Below are positions 46,726 to 60,704 of a DNA stretch of 64,000 nucleotides, piece after piece. A program made the translations under genes and the position numbers. Positions within the stretch are counted from its first letter, which is position 1; the number at the start of each line of letters is the position of its first letter. This DNA is from Plecoglossus altivelis (taxonomy: Eukaryota > Chordata > Actinopteri > Osmeriformes > Plecoglossidae), in assembly GCA_036571765.1 (NCBI GenBank), contig BROE01000022.1:6862377-6926376 (forward strand). Direction: 5' to 3'. The notes beneath the pieces are model-generated. The model was not told where the DNA came from. It ran no database searches and was given only the letters and a program-made list of their open reading frames with translations.

Positions 46726-46800
46726 TGGGCCTGGGGCTGGGTCGGGGGCTGGGTCTGGGGCTGGGACTGGGGCTGGGACTAGGGCTGGGACCCACATCCC
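46726..46800. repeat. G-rich GGGGCTGGGACT tandem repeat
   Basis: About six 12-bp units with runs of three to five G in register on the + strand, a composition able to form G-quadruplexes. Confidence 0.85.
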
Positions 46801-48229
46801 ACACTCCTCACCAGTGCTCCCCTTTACCCTAGCCCAAGCCCAACACCCCTCGTACTCTTGTCCCACCCCTAGCCCCTCTCCAACCCCCAGCCTTTGCCTC
46901 AGCCCCTGGCCTCAGCATCTAATCACAGGCCTGCCAGCCACATAGAGCTAATTGTAGCGTTGCTCCCTGAAACTGGACTCTGTAATCTCGGGCTGCTGGC
47001 ATCTTTCACTCTCTAGGGAGGGGTCAACTACACCAGGCCTGTCCAGGAATAGGCCACCCTGGCCCAGGGAGGAGAGAGAAGCTGGAGGGATGGAGCTGGG
47101 ATGGAGGTGGGGGGTGTTGAGGCTGTATAGTAGTGGTTACTATCTGTCCCCTGGGGAAACAGACCTGTGTCTACATTGGAGGCTGGGCCTGGTGTTTAGC
47201 AGAGCTGAACCAGCAAATCGGTCATGACAGAAGTGTATATGCAGGCGACCAAACAATCATCACTCTCCTGTCACACAGACACACGCCTGCTGTCCTGCAA
47301 CCTCTGCCCACAAACAGGCCATCGTTCTTCCCGCTCCCTCTTCCCTCTCCACCCATCTCCCTACCTGGCGCGCGCGACGCTCTCTCTGAACATCGGACAA
47401 CGTTGAATAACGTTGAACGCAGCCCTGCAGTAGCTTATCCACCGTGTCAGGACTACCAAGTTGAATGCAGGCCAAAGATAGCAAACATCAGACCACATCA
47501 GATGACAATCTGGAGAGGACATCCAAACAACAACATTCCTTATGGAGAGGGAGAGAGAGGGAGAGAGAGGGAGAGAGAGGGAGAGAGAGGGAGAGAGAGA
47601 GGGAGAGAGAGAGAGGGCGAGGGAACACATAAACAATGTGTAAATGTGTGTGTGTGTGATCTGTGTGTGTGTTATGATTATCCTAGCAGACAGTTCTGCT
47701 CCACTAAACCCGCTGGTACAGAGTCATACGAGGGGAGGTCATGGAGACAGATTTAGCCTCGACCCGCTGCTGTTTGCAGAGTACTGAAGTCAGAACATGG
47801 GCTTCTGGACACAGGGGAGTTAGACCAAGCAGGGAAAACAAACATCTCACCAGCCCACAGCAGCCATAGTGGTGTGGCCAGGAGCAAGGGGCATTGGCAG
47901 GAGGAGGAGGAAGGAGGAGGAGGAATGTCCAGGATTTATTGGAATCCTTATCGCCATAGCGATGCACCCCACAGCATCCTCCCCCTTAAGGCTGTTCCTC
48001 CAGCACAGCCAGAAAAACGCCAGAGCCTTTCGTTGAATAACACCCAGATTAAGATTTGGACATAATCACCGCTCTGGTTTGAAAACAGGTTCACCCTGAG
48101 GCTTCACGAACGCTGGGTCCTGCTCCAAAGCAGCTTGGAACGTCCCCATGGAAAAGAGAAGGCTCACCAGCTGAAGCCTGACGGAGGGTGGAGGAGGAGG
48201 GAGCAGAGCTGAGCTGACCCAGAGGGTCG

Positions 48230-48284
48230 GAGACATTCCAGGGTCCGAGAGATTCCAGGGTCAGAGACATTCCAGGGTCAGAGA
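48230..48284. repeat. 18-19-bp tandem repeat
   Basis: GAGACATTCCAGGGTCAGA-like unit repeated three times. Confidence 0.8.
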
Positions 48285-50632
48285 GGGAGGATGCTGGCAT
48301 CTCCTCAGAACTCACAATGCTGGGATGAGCAGTACACATGTTCTACTGGACCTCTGGTGCCCTGTAGTGCCCTCCGCTGCCCTGCACCGCCCTCTCCTGC
48401 CACTTGGGAGTGCACCCACCCCAAATAGACCAGGGGGTCAGAGATTGGGTCAACTCCAAGGGTCCCCAGCTCCAAAGAGCTGTGACATATGACCTCAAGG
48501 TTAGAGGTCAGGGCACGGGAAGGGGACAGACTCCTTCTGGAAGGCAGTGTACAATACATGACTGGAAAACATGTCCTCTAGTGCATCTGCGTTATCATGA
48601 CCCAGCGAGTCTGTCTACCGTCTAGGTGGTTAAATGATTGATCTTCCTTTCAGATAAACGATCAGGTGAAACCAGTGTTTAATGTGAGAGAAGATTATGG
48701 GGTGTCAATCTGGCTGACTAAAGACGAGCACAGAGCAAGCTGGTCTCTGCTCTGACATTCCTCAACAACAAGAACCTCCCTTGAGGCAACAGCTGCACAA
48801 CCCAAATTAAAATGATCCCGTAACTCAAGTCACGTGTGTGTATGTGTGTGTGTGTGTCGGGTAGGACTACTCCCTGTTCCCACGACTATATTGGAATATG
48901 ACTCAAGATAGGCCCAGGACACTCCTTTAAACCCACTCACATACATATAGTACAGATGTGCTGACCCACACACAACACAACGCGCGCACATTCACAGGAA
49001 CGGTCTACCACAGATCTGTTGAAGAGACTACCAGGAGAAAGAAGTAGCTCCGAACCAGAACGAGACACATTTACTCTCTCTCCTTTTCTTCTTCTCTCTT
49101 CCGTGTTTTTTTTTCTTTCCTTCTCTTCTGAAGAGGAAAAACATGTGTGTTGACGTTCAGAGACGAACGACGGGCCACAGAAACCAGGGAGGAGGGAGGA
49201 GAATGTCAAAGGGGATCCAGCCTCTTCAACTCCATGATACAGAACGTACAGTCTGCACAAACACACGCACACACACACACACACACACACGCACAAACAC
49301 ACATGCGCAAAAACACACACACATGCACAAACACACACACACACACATGCACAAACACACACGCACGCACAAACACACACACGCACGCACACACGAGCAC
49401 GACTGCATACATAAACAAACACACACACTTTGACTATGCCAGTGAAAGCCAGCTGGACACGAGCCTGTAGTGACCTTGTGGGTCTTGGGGACCGCTTCCT
49501 CATTCCCCCTCTCTGAGATCAGTCAGGCCTGGATACTAACTGGCACAGGAGACAGGGAGGGGGGGGGGAGGTGCAGAGAGAGGAGGAGATAGGCAGGGAG
49601 GACAACATCTATTATGACAACACACGCATGGATAACCATACCCACACAGGCATGCACACTAACTACAACACTCGCCTTAAGACCGACGCACACACACATT
49701 AGCGCCTTGCTACGTCAACGAGATAATGAGATACATGCACGATGACTTTCCTTCGCAGCAACAGTCACTTAGCCGCTCTCCGAATCTTTCTGTGTGAGCG
49801 TTCAGCCACAATGCCAGAGTTGTCACATGTGGTTACAGGACACACGCCCAGTTATAAAAGAGAGTAACGACTAAAATAGCAGAATAAACGTCAGATAGGC
49901 TGGAGTCAGACAGAGAGAGAACCCAGTGACCGCGTTCCAAGCAGGAGACCACAGAGACCAGGACTCCCAGCACAGTAGCGAGCTGATAGGGAGCACTAGA
50001 TGTCAAGCTAGTGACATGGATGGGAAGGATCTCTCTATTAACTATTAACTGGGAGGACAGACAAAGAAATATAGAGGGAGAAAGAGAGAGTGAGACAGAG
50101 AGTGAGAGAGCGAGAGAGATAGAGAGCGAGAGAGATAGAGAGAAGAGAGAGGACGATCCAGGCAGACAGCATATGGACCAGAGGTAAACAGTGAGAACTA
50201 CTGAAGCAGACCAGAGCAGAGAGTTGGCCAGACTCCAGCTCAACATCTGACTCTCTGCATGGGAAATGTTCTGCTGCATCTGCAGGCAGAACATGGCAAG
50301 ACAGACAAGGCAGACAGATGGACAGGCTGATACCGACCGCCAACAGGAACAGAACGAAGCAAGAGACAAGCCAGACAGCCGGGCAGACAGAGACGAGACG
50401 GATCAGGACGAGGCCTCGTCGATCGAACAGAATAAGAGAAGAGGAAGCTGCCTGTTTGCATGTGCTGTCGGTGCGGCTCTAGTAGAGGTCAGATCAAAGA
50501 GACAGAGCTTAGATGAAGTGGCCAGGCGAGCAGGCACACCACTTTGCTGAACCACACATCACCTTTGATTTATTAATGCGCACAGAATTATCTGCTTAGC
50601 CTCCCTCCCTCCCACCCCTTATCCTCTCCCCC

Positions 50633-50947
50633 NNNNNNNNNNNNNNNNNNNNNNNNNNNNNNNNNNNNNNNNNNNNNNNNNNNNNNNNNNNNNNNNNNNN
50701 NNNNNNNNNNNNNNNNNNNNNNNNNNNNNNNNNNNNNNNNNNNNNNNNNNNNNNNNNNNNNNNNNNNNNNNNNNNNNNNNNNNNNNNNNNNNNNNNNNNN
50801 NNNNNNNNNNNNNNNNNNNNNNNNNNNNNNNNNNNNNNNNNNNNNNNNNNNNNNNNNNNNNNNNNNNNNNNNNNNNNNNNNNNNNNNNNNNNNNNNNNNN
50901 NNNNNNNNNNNNNNNNNNNNNNNNNNNNNNNNNNNNNNNNNNNNNNN
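50633..50947. other. Assembly gap of 315 N
   Basis: Sized gap flanked on both sides by C-rich CCCTCCCTCC-type sequence, so a collapsed or unsequenceable pyrimidine/purine repeat is likely. Confidence 0.98.
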
Positions 50948-52820
50948 CCCCCCCCCCCTCCCTCTCCCCCCCTCCCTCCCTCCCTCCCTCCTTGTGAGTC
51001 AGAGCCCAGCAGATGAAGCACCAGAGGGGAACTGTGGTTGGAGGACAAGCCTCGCAAAGCCCGCCAGAGAGTCAACGTTGGCCCAGAGAACAGCCAGGGC
51101 TTCAGCTGAAAACACAAGTCACCTCTTGTAGACATCCTTCAGGCTTTTCAGAGAACATCATAATAGCGGGGTTCGCGCGCTGATAAAGCAGAGGAGGCCC
51201 GTTTGTGTTCCTGGTTTCCAACGGAGCTCCCGTCACTCCCCTCCCCGCCCACTCACACGAAGGTCTTGTGTTCAGGGGCCGTGCAACCGCAGTAGGAACA
51301 TAACCACTGGCACCAGGCATCTTCGTAGTCGACACTAGCATATTGGAGTCCTCAGTTGGGGAAAACAAAGGGGATGTTTATGAACTTGTTGGCTGGTAGT
51401 AAGTGTGCCTAGTCACGACAGGGACTGCTCTGCCGATGGAGAGAATCGGTGGGAGAGTTTGGATGCGAGACGTGGGAATGTTACACGATGAAATGTGACA
51501 TGTTTTGCTCAACCGTTTGCGGCATAATAACTGCGAAAGGATATTTTGACATGAGATGTAAGGCTGTGTTTAGGTCGAGCTGTGTTTGACACAGCACTTG
51601 ACTGGGTTCTGGAATTCCTCTGTTTCCTGCGTTCAATAGCTGTACGGTGGATAGCACAGACGATTAATCCAGCCTAACCTTGAAATGCGGAAGTCTTGCC
51701 AAAACAGATGAGCGTTCCCGTTTTTTACATAATCGCTGCCTCACTGGCTCTCCCTCCGTCATCCGCCCCTCGGTTGATGTCATGAACACACGCGCGGTTG
51801 TTCGCACAAGCGCACACATGCGTACACACACACGCGCGCGCGCGCGCACACTCACGCACACACCTGCATGTTATGAAGCAACCTCGCCTTAGCTCCAGTC
51901 CATTTACCTGAGTAGCTGACAAAGTCGAGGAGAGGGAGGAGGAGCGTGTGAGATAAGGGAAGCCCGAGGGCTCAGTGTCAAATGGCACCTGTCCCATCTG
52001 CACCCAGCACCTCTCCTGAACCTGGCCACACCTAAGCGCTCTACTGCCCCACCTGCAGCCTGCTCCTCTACTACTGCCTTAATACTGCTCTAATACCGCT
52101 CATCGTGCTGGTGAAGTACTGCTCTGGGGCTTCTCTGGGACCTCTTCTTATCGTGCTAGAGCTCCTCTGCCAGGGTTAAGGTTTGGTGGATTCGAGGTGG
52201 GGCTTGGTTAGCTGGCACGATCCAGTGCCAGACCAGCCATGCCTCCTCTATCGTCATGCAGGTTCTGTGGCTGGGTTCTTATAAGGCCCTCTCTGTCTCC
52301 CAGTCATCTCACCAGGTCTATGGAGGCTTTTGATGATGAGTCCAGGTTTCCACACTCCAGTCCAGTGTAACACGCACACACAGACACCCACACAGTCTCC
52401 CTGCACTGTTAATTTCCTCTTCCAAATAAGCATGTGAGTTCATAATGGCTGGAGTGTTATTATTCCTCGTCAGTTTTGCCGTTGAGCTGCAGCCTCCAGT
52501 TTCCATGTCTCCACCTTCCTAGGTAAACAGTCTGGCTGAAGGGGGAATATCAGAGGGCTCTCCTGGTCTGCTCTCCTCCTCTGCCTTTCCTAAAACACAT
52601 GGGAGGAGACGGCCCCGAGTTCCCCTCAGACGTTCTCCAATCTGCTCGGATGCGAAGATACTTGAGACGAAGATACCATTTAGGCTACTCCCCAGGTCTC
52701 TCATGAGCCTTTGGATGGGTCTGATGAGCAGACTCCTAGACAGTCTATGTCACTAAAGTCTCCACGCTAGTGATGGACACACATATACGCACTCACCATT
52801 CACACACAGACACACTACTG

Positions 52821-52860
<40 letters not shown>

Positions 52861-55800
52861 CAAGGCCTCTTATCCAATGCCAAAAGCCATGCTCTCAGTC
52901 ATGAAAGAGGTCCATTCAGAGGAGGAAGGAGGGAAACTGTTTGTCTGTGAGGGTGTGGTTCAGCTGTGAGAACCTGGCTGGACCGCCACACTGCAACTGA
53001 GTGACCTCTGGTAGTTCCAACATGACGGAATGGTGGGAGGGGTCAGGAGGGAGGCTGGATGCCAGACCATCTGCTGAATCAACCCCAGTCACACTGCAGA
53101 GGAAAACACAGCCCAGGAGTCCAGTATGTGTGTGTCTGCATGCGTTCCTGCAGACATGTGTTTGTGCATCTGAATGCATGCGCATTGTACGTTTGCATTT
53201 TGAGATGTGTATGTGTGAATTAATATGTGTGTGCGTGTGTGTATTGGGATCTGTTCATATTGAGATACATATGTGTGGATTGAGAAGAAGGTTTCCCCGG
53301 GCTAGATACAGGATGTGAGTGATTCGTGTTCTGTAAACAATGGCAGCCGATATCTCCCAACTCTCTGACCAACCACACTAAAACCACACGCGTTCACCTC
53401 TGTGGCCAAAACAGTGAATCATCACTCACTCCCACAAACATTTCATTCGTTAGGAATGACGAACGGTTCTCCTCGAGGATACGCAATCGTAAACAACACC
53501 TATCGTTCTGCAGGGCGAAAGAAAGCTGAGTCGCTTTCATCCTCAGGAAGAATTCAACCCGTTTCGATCTAAATATAACATCCAAAACTCTATTCTAACA
53601 CCCCGGTGGCTTGAATTACAAATCGAACCCAGCATCAGAAGCACTTGTCCCCTGTCAGTCATCCAGCCTGCTCGATGACGGAGCCGCATGGCTGCGTGTC
53701 GTCCGAGGGAGAGAAACGTAGAGAGAGCAGATCGAGGAGAGACCGAGGCAGGAGTGGGGACATAGAGAGGCCCCATGTTGTTGCAGCCAGACGGAGAGAG
53801 GCAGCTCTAATGTCATCTTTCACGCACAACTAGCCACCGTAAATAAGCAGCATGCCTGGTGGCACCCAGCCCCCCCTCCCCCCTTACCTCCCCTCCCTTC
53901 CTCCTCTCGTTTCCCCTCCATCCCCCTCTCACTCCCTTCCCCCTCACCCGTCACCTCCCCCATGGCCCTGGCAGTGTCACAATAAGCCTGAGGATTCACA
54001 CTGCAGCGCCAATTATAGTGTCTGTGTGTGCTTCTGTGTGTGTGTGTTTCTGTGTGTGTGTGTGTGTGTAGGGGGCTGACTAATGCCTAGAATGCTAGAG
54101 GGTTGCCAAGTCAGCCTGGGACTCTGCAGAGGAGCTGTTTGGTGTGCTCTGTCTGTGGTGCACTCATACAGATGCAAACCGGTACCATCCACTTCAGCAG
54201 TAAAGATCAAGGGTCAAGCGTCATCAAGGCGGTTGGTCACAACATCTAATATGGCGATAGAATGGTGGTAGCTCTTAGACTTGACTGAGACCTGAAGCTG
54301 CAAAGGATCCTGTAGAATAAGTGACTCCTGGTGATGAACATGCAGGCAGGTAGACAGACAGACAGGCAGGTGAAGTGCACTCAATGATCCAGACATTCAG
54401 GCCTCCATTAGGTAATGGATGGAGGGAGAGAGGAAGAGATTGAGAGGCAGCGGGAGAGAGAGCTTGTATTCATTTCCAAATTGACGGCTTATCACTTCTA
54501 CCAGTAACAAGCCTTATCATGCATTTGTGTGTCCCTCCAGTGGATTGTCATTGATCTAGTCAGAGACAGTGAGTTTCAGCCTTCCCCCACACTGCAGTCT
54601 ACATGTTCTCTCTCTCACTGTAACCCAAGAACTCCAAACTACACATAAATCAATACTGCTCTCTCAGCTTTTCTCGCTGTCAGCCGCTCTCTCTCAGCCC
54701 CTCTCTCTCAGCCGCTCTCTCTCAGCCGCTCTCTCTTTATGTCTGTATCCTCCGCTCTCCTCCTCCTCCTGACTGCCCTCAGACACAGCTAATTCGAGTA
54801 GTTTCCATCCCACAATGTATAGTTAAACCAATAACGCCATGTTCACAGCATCACGCTACGCTGACAAAACCTAGCTTTCAGCTTTCCATGGACCCAGAGG
54901 TTCCAGGCCTCTCGTACTGGATGGAGATATAGCAGCTGGCTTGAGTACACACGCTAACCTTCAGAGGGAACCATTGAAAGGTTAATGGAATCAGAGGGAG
55001 CCTAGGGCTGGTCTGTCAAAAGTACTGTACTGATCTTTCGTGTGAGAGAAAAGAAGGAAAAAAGAGAGAAATTACGGAGAGGAGAAACAAGGGAGAGGAA
55101 AGGAGAAGAGAGGACAGAAGATGAGAAGAGACACGAGAGAAAAGGAGAGAGGACTTGCTCCAATCGAAATTACAACCCAATCCAGAGGCCCTGTTGAAAT
55201 CATGACATCACTTCCTGCCTCCCCGCCCCCATCTTATCCTGTTCTGATGGAAGCCCAGCTCCAGTGCTGTTAAGGTCAGATCCCAGCCAAGTGTGTGTAA
55301 CAGCAGAACAATAGCGATGTGGACGGGGGCCCAGCCAGGGTATGACTCACCAGCCTGGGAGAGGCTGTAGCGCTGGCCCCCCAACTCTCCACCAGCAGGA
55401 CAGAGTACACACACACACACACAGCACCCCGCACAGCAGATGGTCACCACATTACTGAGGAGTGAACACAGCCAGAGCTGATGCTAGAGGTCTTCTTCCA
55501 GGGGGTTGCAGGATGCTGATGTTCCGGGCCCAAGAGGGGTAGGGAGAGGTGGGGAGGTGGCGGGGGGCAGGCTGGGTTCCGTACTACCAAGTTCACGTTG
55601 CACAGCAGCTGTGCTCCACAGAGAGCTGTCAGGACCTGCCCTGCGACCGATATAGTTACACAGACACTAACACCGGACGTACACACAAAACACACACACA
55701 ATGTCTCACTTTGTGCTGTGATGTGGGACAGATTTAGACCAAAAACAGTTGGGTGGATGTACTAATTTCAGTACCCCCAGACATCCCTCGCAACACAATT

Positions 55801-57067
55801 GAAACTCTATACACCCTAGCAACACAGTGACCTTATGCATGTGGTAGGACCTGTTTCCTCACACAATGTCATTGGTGAGATGAAGTAACAATGAACCAAT
55901 GACGACTGTCGTATAACAGATGTGATCATGCCCCTGTAAGAATTAGGTTCTGTCTTGACATACTGTAGGTGACAAGTGAGTATGACAGAGAGAGAACTGT
56001 GTATGTCTGGCTGCGGTCAGGAGTCACTATCGCCCAGATGGTGATGACTTCACTTCCTGGTGTCCCCTCTCATTATCTTCGAGTGAAGACAGGCTGGTCC
56101 GGTTGTTGTACAGTGGGTGTGTGTGTGTGTGTGTGTGTGTGTGAGTGTGTGTGCGCGTGCAGGATGGGCAGTAGAGGAGATGGCTGGGGGGTCTACACTG
56201 TAGTGCCAAAGCTGTCTATGTAACAATATGCTACTTTACATACACAATGCTGTCTTTCTGTACCAGCATCATCCAATGGAATAACTACCTAATGAAGCCT
56301 AGGGATTGAGTTCTTGTGCCGTGTGTGGGTAAGTGTGTGTGTGTGTGTGTGTGTGAGGGTAAGTGTGTGTGTGTGTGTGGGTAAGTGTCTGTGTGTGGGG
56401 GGGGGGTAATCACAGTGGGAGGGGGCACAGACCGGACCACTAGCCCATCCCACTCTATGATAACAGGGCAGCGGTTCCGCGAGTGTCCCCAGGAAGGAGA
56501 AACCCAGCAGCATTCCTAACAGTCCCCCGAGCAGCTCCACATGTTTCCATCCCTCCCGCTCCCCACATGGTTTCACTTCCACACCAACTCCCACCAGCTA
56601 TCCCGCTCCGAAAGCCCGCGAGTCGATCCTGGACTTAGCGTGTCTGGCGGGGCTTGGAGCTCCACTGGTGGTGTGGTGCGATGGGGATCAGAAGACTCCG
56701 GGCCCGGGGGGCTTCCAGCTTTCCACCCAGATAGAAACCCATCCAGCCACTCGTCTATTTCTGACTGGAAACGCTTAGTGGAAAGAACAGCAGCATTTGA
56801 CAGCCGAGACAGTGACACACGGCTGAGAAACCTGAGATGTGGACGCATGCCCTCGTATACACCGCGGCCTCAACACCGCAGCAAGCCCCTTATCCCAGCC
56901 ACATGAAGTTAAATGTCGGGAATATCCTGTTTTGAAAGAATGATGTTCTCTCTCGGGTGCCAAACCGTGTCTCTGATTATCCGGTGAAAAGCACGGGTCA
57001 TGGAACCGACCGTGGTACGTGCGGCCCCCCACAGAGTCATGGAGAGTATAATGGGGTACCTGCTCAC
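50948..57067. other. Non-coding region, repeat-poor to moderate
   Basis: Mostly unique sequence. It has a (CG)n core at 51833-51848, (CA)n at 52822-52859, a pyrimidine block at 53870-53960 and CTCTCTCAGCC repeats at 54690-54735. A CpG-containing stretch at about 56590-56890 has long open frames on both strands but no recognisable protein. Confidence 0.5.
51833..51848. repeat. (CG)n tract inside CA repeat
   Basis: Alternating purine-pyrimidine CG run of about eight units embedded in ACAC sequence, an arrangement prone to Z-DNA. Confidence 0.85.
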
Positions 57068-57139
57068 CTTTGGTGTAGTTCTGCAGCCTGGTTCAGTCCA
57101 GTCCACAATCCTCCAGGGAGAACAGCTGTTTAAATCACC
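57068..57139 (-). other. raph1: Candidate 5'UTR exon of raph1
   Basis: On the minus strand a long pyrimidine tract ending CTCCTCTCAG precedes 72 nt that end CACCAAAG before GTGAGC, both near-ideal splice sites. The 72 nt contain no ATG. Joined to the coding exon 45225-45344 it would place CAAAG before ATGG, a strong start context with A at -3 and G at +4. No transcript evidence is available. Confidence 0.5.
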
Positions 57140-58814
57140 CTGAGAGGAGACAGGGGGGAAAGAGAGAGAGAGAAATGTAATTAATTGAAAGCTAGCAGGA
57201 CAGTAATTCATGTGGATTCGAGGCAAAGCCAAATTTCAATCCACTTCTCCAGTCGAAGCCTGAGTACTGCAGACTCAGCCGCAGGCTCACTGTAGAGATT
57301 GACTGTTCCTCTGAAGTCACTGCAGCACAACACTGACTGGCTCCCTGTTTCCTGCATGCTAGCTGCTCTGGTACTGGACTTGCTTTCATTAAGGGAAAAG
57401 CACCTGCAAAACAGGCTCAAGCTGCAGACTGCAGTGTAGTGTGAGTCAGGCCACGGGGCTATTATACCTGTCTCCTTCCCCGTGCCTTCAGAACCCAGTC
57501 ACGCCCTACCTCTGCTCCTTCCTGCACCCTAGTCTCCCCCATCTGCAGCTTCCTTCCCAGAGCCCTAACACCCCCAGCCTCCCTCATCCCCAATCCCACC
57601 CCCCCCTACCATCAGTTTCTCCCAGACACCAGTCCCAGTCCCCTCATCTTAGAGGCTGTCCACAGGCCTCGCCATCCATCTACAGTACAGCAGGTGGCAC
57701 TAATCACTCTTGACTATGTGTGTCTGTGTGCGTGGCATGTAGACCTAACCCTTGCCACAAAACGTTTGCTTCATACCAGCGATGTGACAACTAACCTAAA
57801 AATGTCTGGAAGACTAACAGGATATACATCACAAACCTACACTCTCTCACACCCACACACGGATGTACCACAACCCTACAGTCAAATACGGTACTTCCAA
57901 TAATCACAATGTTTTTGTTAGCTAATTAAAACCGTTTCTATAACAGAAATATGTCTCCTGTTTGATTAGCTGGTTAGTCACATCAACTACAGTGTAATTC
58001 CAAATGTGGGTCATGGTTTTCAGTTCATGTGACTCGCTTTCTGAGCCTTAACTTAGTCACATGGTCTGTCTCTTAGGTCAAAGCACACATGAATAAGCAC
58101 ACAACACACACTCACACCCAATCAGTGGGTTGGCAGTCCTCATTTAACTAAGCGCCGTAACCTTAAGGGCTTCATTCAAACAAATAAAAAGCAATGTTAT
58201 GACTGTCTGAGGTTCTCCATGTCCTAGCAGCACCGGCCGCAAACAGCTCACTCGCTTCCTGTCTTCTGCGCTGTCTCGTCTACCGTCGGCGTGCCACATT
58301 TCCTGACCATCAGCACCCCCCCCCCATTCACACCTCTGTTGCTAGGGACCACTGCCGGAGCACAAGCTGCTGGGGTGTGGTTTCAGTAGATTACTCATGC
58401 AAAGAGGCAGCAGTCGCTGCGGTCGGACCTAGCCAGCCAAGTTTGGCTGAACACTTAAACACCTTCATAATGGCAGCAGAGTCTCCGGTTAGACAAACAC
58501 ACAGACAGGAGGATGGTTTGGGATTCATCATGCTGGAGGAGCTTAAAGTAAAGAGTTTTCAGTAGGAATACATAGCAATCTCCACCTGACAGCTATTAAG
58601 TTATCCTCTCAGGCACAGGGTGCTTGAATGTGTCGTGCGTGTGTGCGGTGCGTGTGTGTGCGTGTGTGTGCGTGTGTGTGCGCGTGCGTGCAGGGCACCA
58701 GGCCAGGCCTACAGTATTATGTTGCTGTAGGACACAATAACAGCATGTGATACAGAGATAGGAGCAGCCTAAGGCTGGGAGGTGTTAACAGGCTGCTTTC
58801 GCTGAGGAAAAGAA

Positions 58815-59043
58815 CAGCTACACACGCAATACACACTCCCACAGCTACACACGCAATACACACTCCCACACTTACACACGCAATACACACTCCCACACCT
58901 ACACACGCAATGCACACTCCCACACCTACACACGCAATACACACTCCCACACCTACACACGCAATACATACTCCCACACCTACACACGCAATACACACTC
59001 CCACACCTACACACGCAATACACACTTCCACACCTACACACGC
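58815..59043. repeat. 27-bp minisatellite, about 8 copies
   Basis: The unit ACCTACACACGCAATACACA plus CTCCCAC is repeated about 8.4 times with few substitutions. Because 27 is a multiple of three, a minus-strand frame stays open and reads CVGVGVCIA repeats. Confidence 0.95.
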
Positions 59044-60704
59044 GACACATGACATCAAAGGCCAGAACAAGAAAAGCTGCTATTCTCTGACTGTTCATTG
59101 TTTGGTCTAAATGAAGTCAACTGTGAAGGTCGTGGCAACAGGATCCGCTGTACAGCACAAAGCACTTGGAGAAAAGCCGTGACATCGATAAGATGTGCCA
59201 ATGGACTGAAGTGCTCGGATGGACCTTGAAGATGACAAAACGCGTTACTGTAATCTACAAGTGAGGGTATACCTGCTTCCTCTAGTATTTCACATGGCTA
59301 GGCCTGAATCGTAGCTTCCATGGAACTCTATGAAGAGCTTGTGGCTGTCAGAGCAAATACTGTAGCCTTGTCGGAACAAGCTAAGGCTCATTAAAAAGAG
59401 ATACTGTCTCTGTATTCGCCGAACGAAACGTTAGAATGCAAGCGAGCTCTTAAAACAATCCTACTATCTCGCCAAACTCCTGGCAGTCTCTCTGTCTTGC
59501 TGCTCCGCACAGACAGCTACACAGACACGCAAACATTGACACATATCCTCGAGAGTTGCCGCAGAGAGACCACAGAGGGACTCGCTGCAGAAGAGCTGTC
59601 ATTGAAGATCACATTTAGCCAGCCCAACCTACTCTGACTAACACACACACAACCCTGCTGCAAACCACTGACCTGGAACCACTGACCTGGAAGGCAGGAC
59701 CCACACACTGAATACTACACACACACACGCACCAGAGCTATGGACCACATAGCATGGCAGAAGAGCCTGCAGCCTTCTCTGGAAACCCCAAACGCCGTTT
59801 GTCTCTCGTTCCGTTTCGTATAACCACCGCCTCACTCTTTACCCAGACACCCAGCCACACAACCATCCAACCAACCAAGCTTGCCAGCTGCGGGGAGCTG
59901 TGCCCTGTATTCAGAGCTCCCTGCCCTGCATGGGCACCAGAGCATGATGGGAAATTGAGTCTATCTTGGGCAGGCAGACAACCAGGCAGGACATTCCCCT
60001 GACAGCAACCTTGCAGCTGGCTTCGTCTTGGGCTAATGTTATCTGGCTGTGTGTGAGACGTTACTGGGTCAGCCAGCACTCAGCTACTACTACTACTGCT
60101 GCTGAGCACAGCAGAGTGGCACATCACTGAACAGTCTGCACACACCAAGTCCCACCAAGCGTTGGGTGGCCTGGTTCTGGTCACAGGGAGAAAGTCAAAG
60201 AGGAGCTGATCCATGCAGGATATAAAGAAATAAGGGGGTTTGAATTTATAGGCAGTGTCCGGAGGCTCAGAGGCAGAACCAGAAGCAGAACCTTCCCTCC
60301 CGTCACACTTGACACGGTAATTAACAGAGCCCCCTCTAGGGCCCTGAGGAGGCTTCCCCCTGGCGTGTCAGTCTTACATACTGCAGGGCCTTAAATAGGT
60401 CGAGCTGTGGATGTTGAATGGGAGCAGAGAAATGCACAGCTACCAAGCCTGGTTGTGCAATAAGCTTACTCACTCACACTCCCATACTATGATAGCTGGG
60501 TTCGGGCGACGCTATCACTGTTGATGCTATGGTCTGCTGCTTGTTTGCAGGGAAATACTTGAGGGATCTTGTGGCCATCCGGGTGACCAGTACAAGTTTA
60601 GGATCAACTTACCCTTCTCAAAATAAGCTGCCCTTTCAGACTTTTCGTCTGAGGAGGATGAAAAACAGCCCGAGGATTAGCACCTGTGGGGCACCTCAAC
60701 ACAC

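Larger units (their letters stand above)
45345..50632. other. Non-coding region upstream of raph1 start codon
   Basis: Presumed raph1 5' intron(s). It contains a GGGGCTGGGACT-type repeat (46726-46800), a GGGAGAGAGA tract (47540-47620), an 18-19-bp repeat (48230-48284), CA-rich blocks (49258-49430) and GA tracts. I see no convincing coding exon on either strand. Confidence 0.6.

Noticed and set aside
50266..50550. Plus-strand open frame of 94 codons rich in Arg, Asp and Gln
   Set aside because: Composition follows CAGA/GACAGA-like simple sequence; no homology or splice signals.
51257..51368. Minus-strand ATG followed by a GTGAGT donor, as an alternative first coding exon of raph1
   Set aside because: The translated residues are not recognised, no promoter signs are evident, and splicing to the ATG-leading exon would need the right frame; too weak to annotate.
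56541..56906. Plus-strand open frame of 121 codons in a CpG-containing stretch
   Set aside because: No recognisable domain, no splice context and an equally long frame on the other strand; possibly regulatory DNA but not supported as coding.
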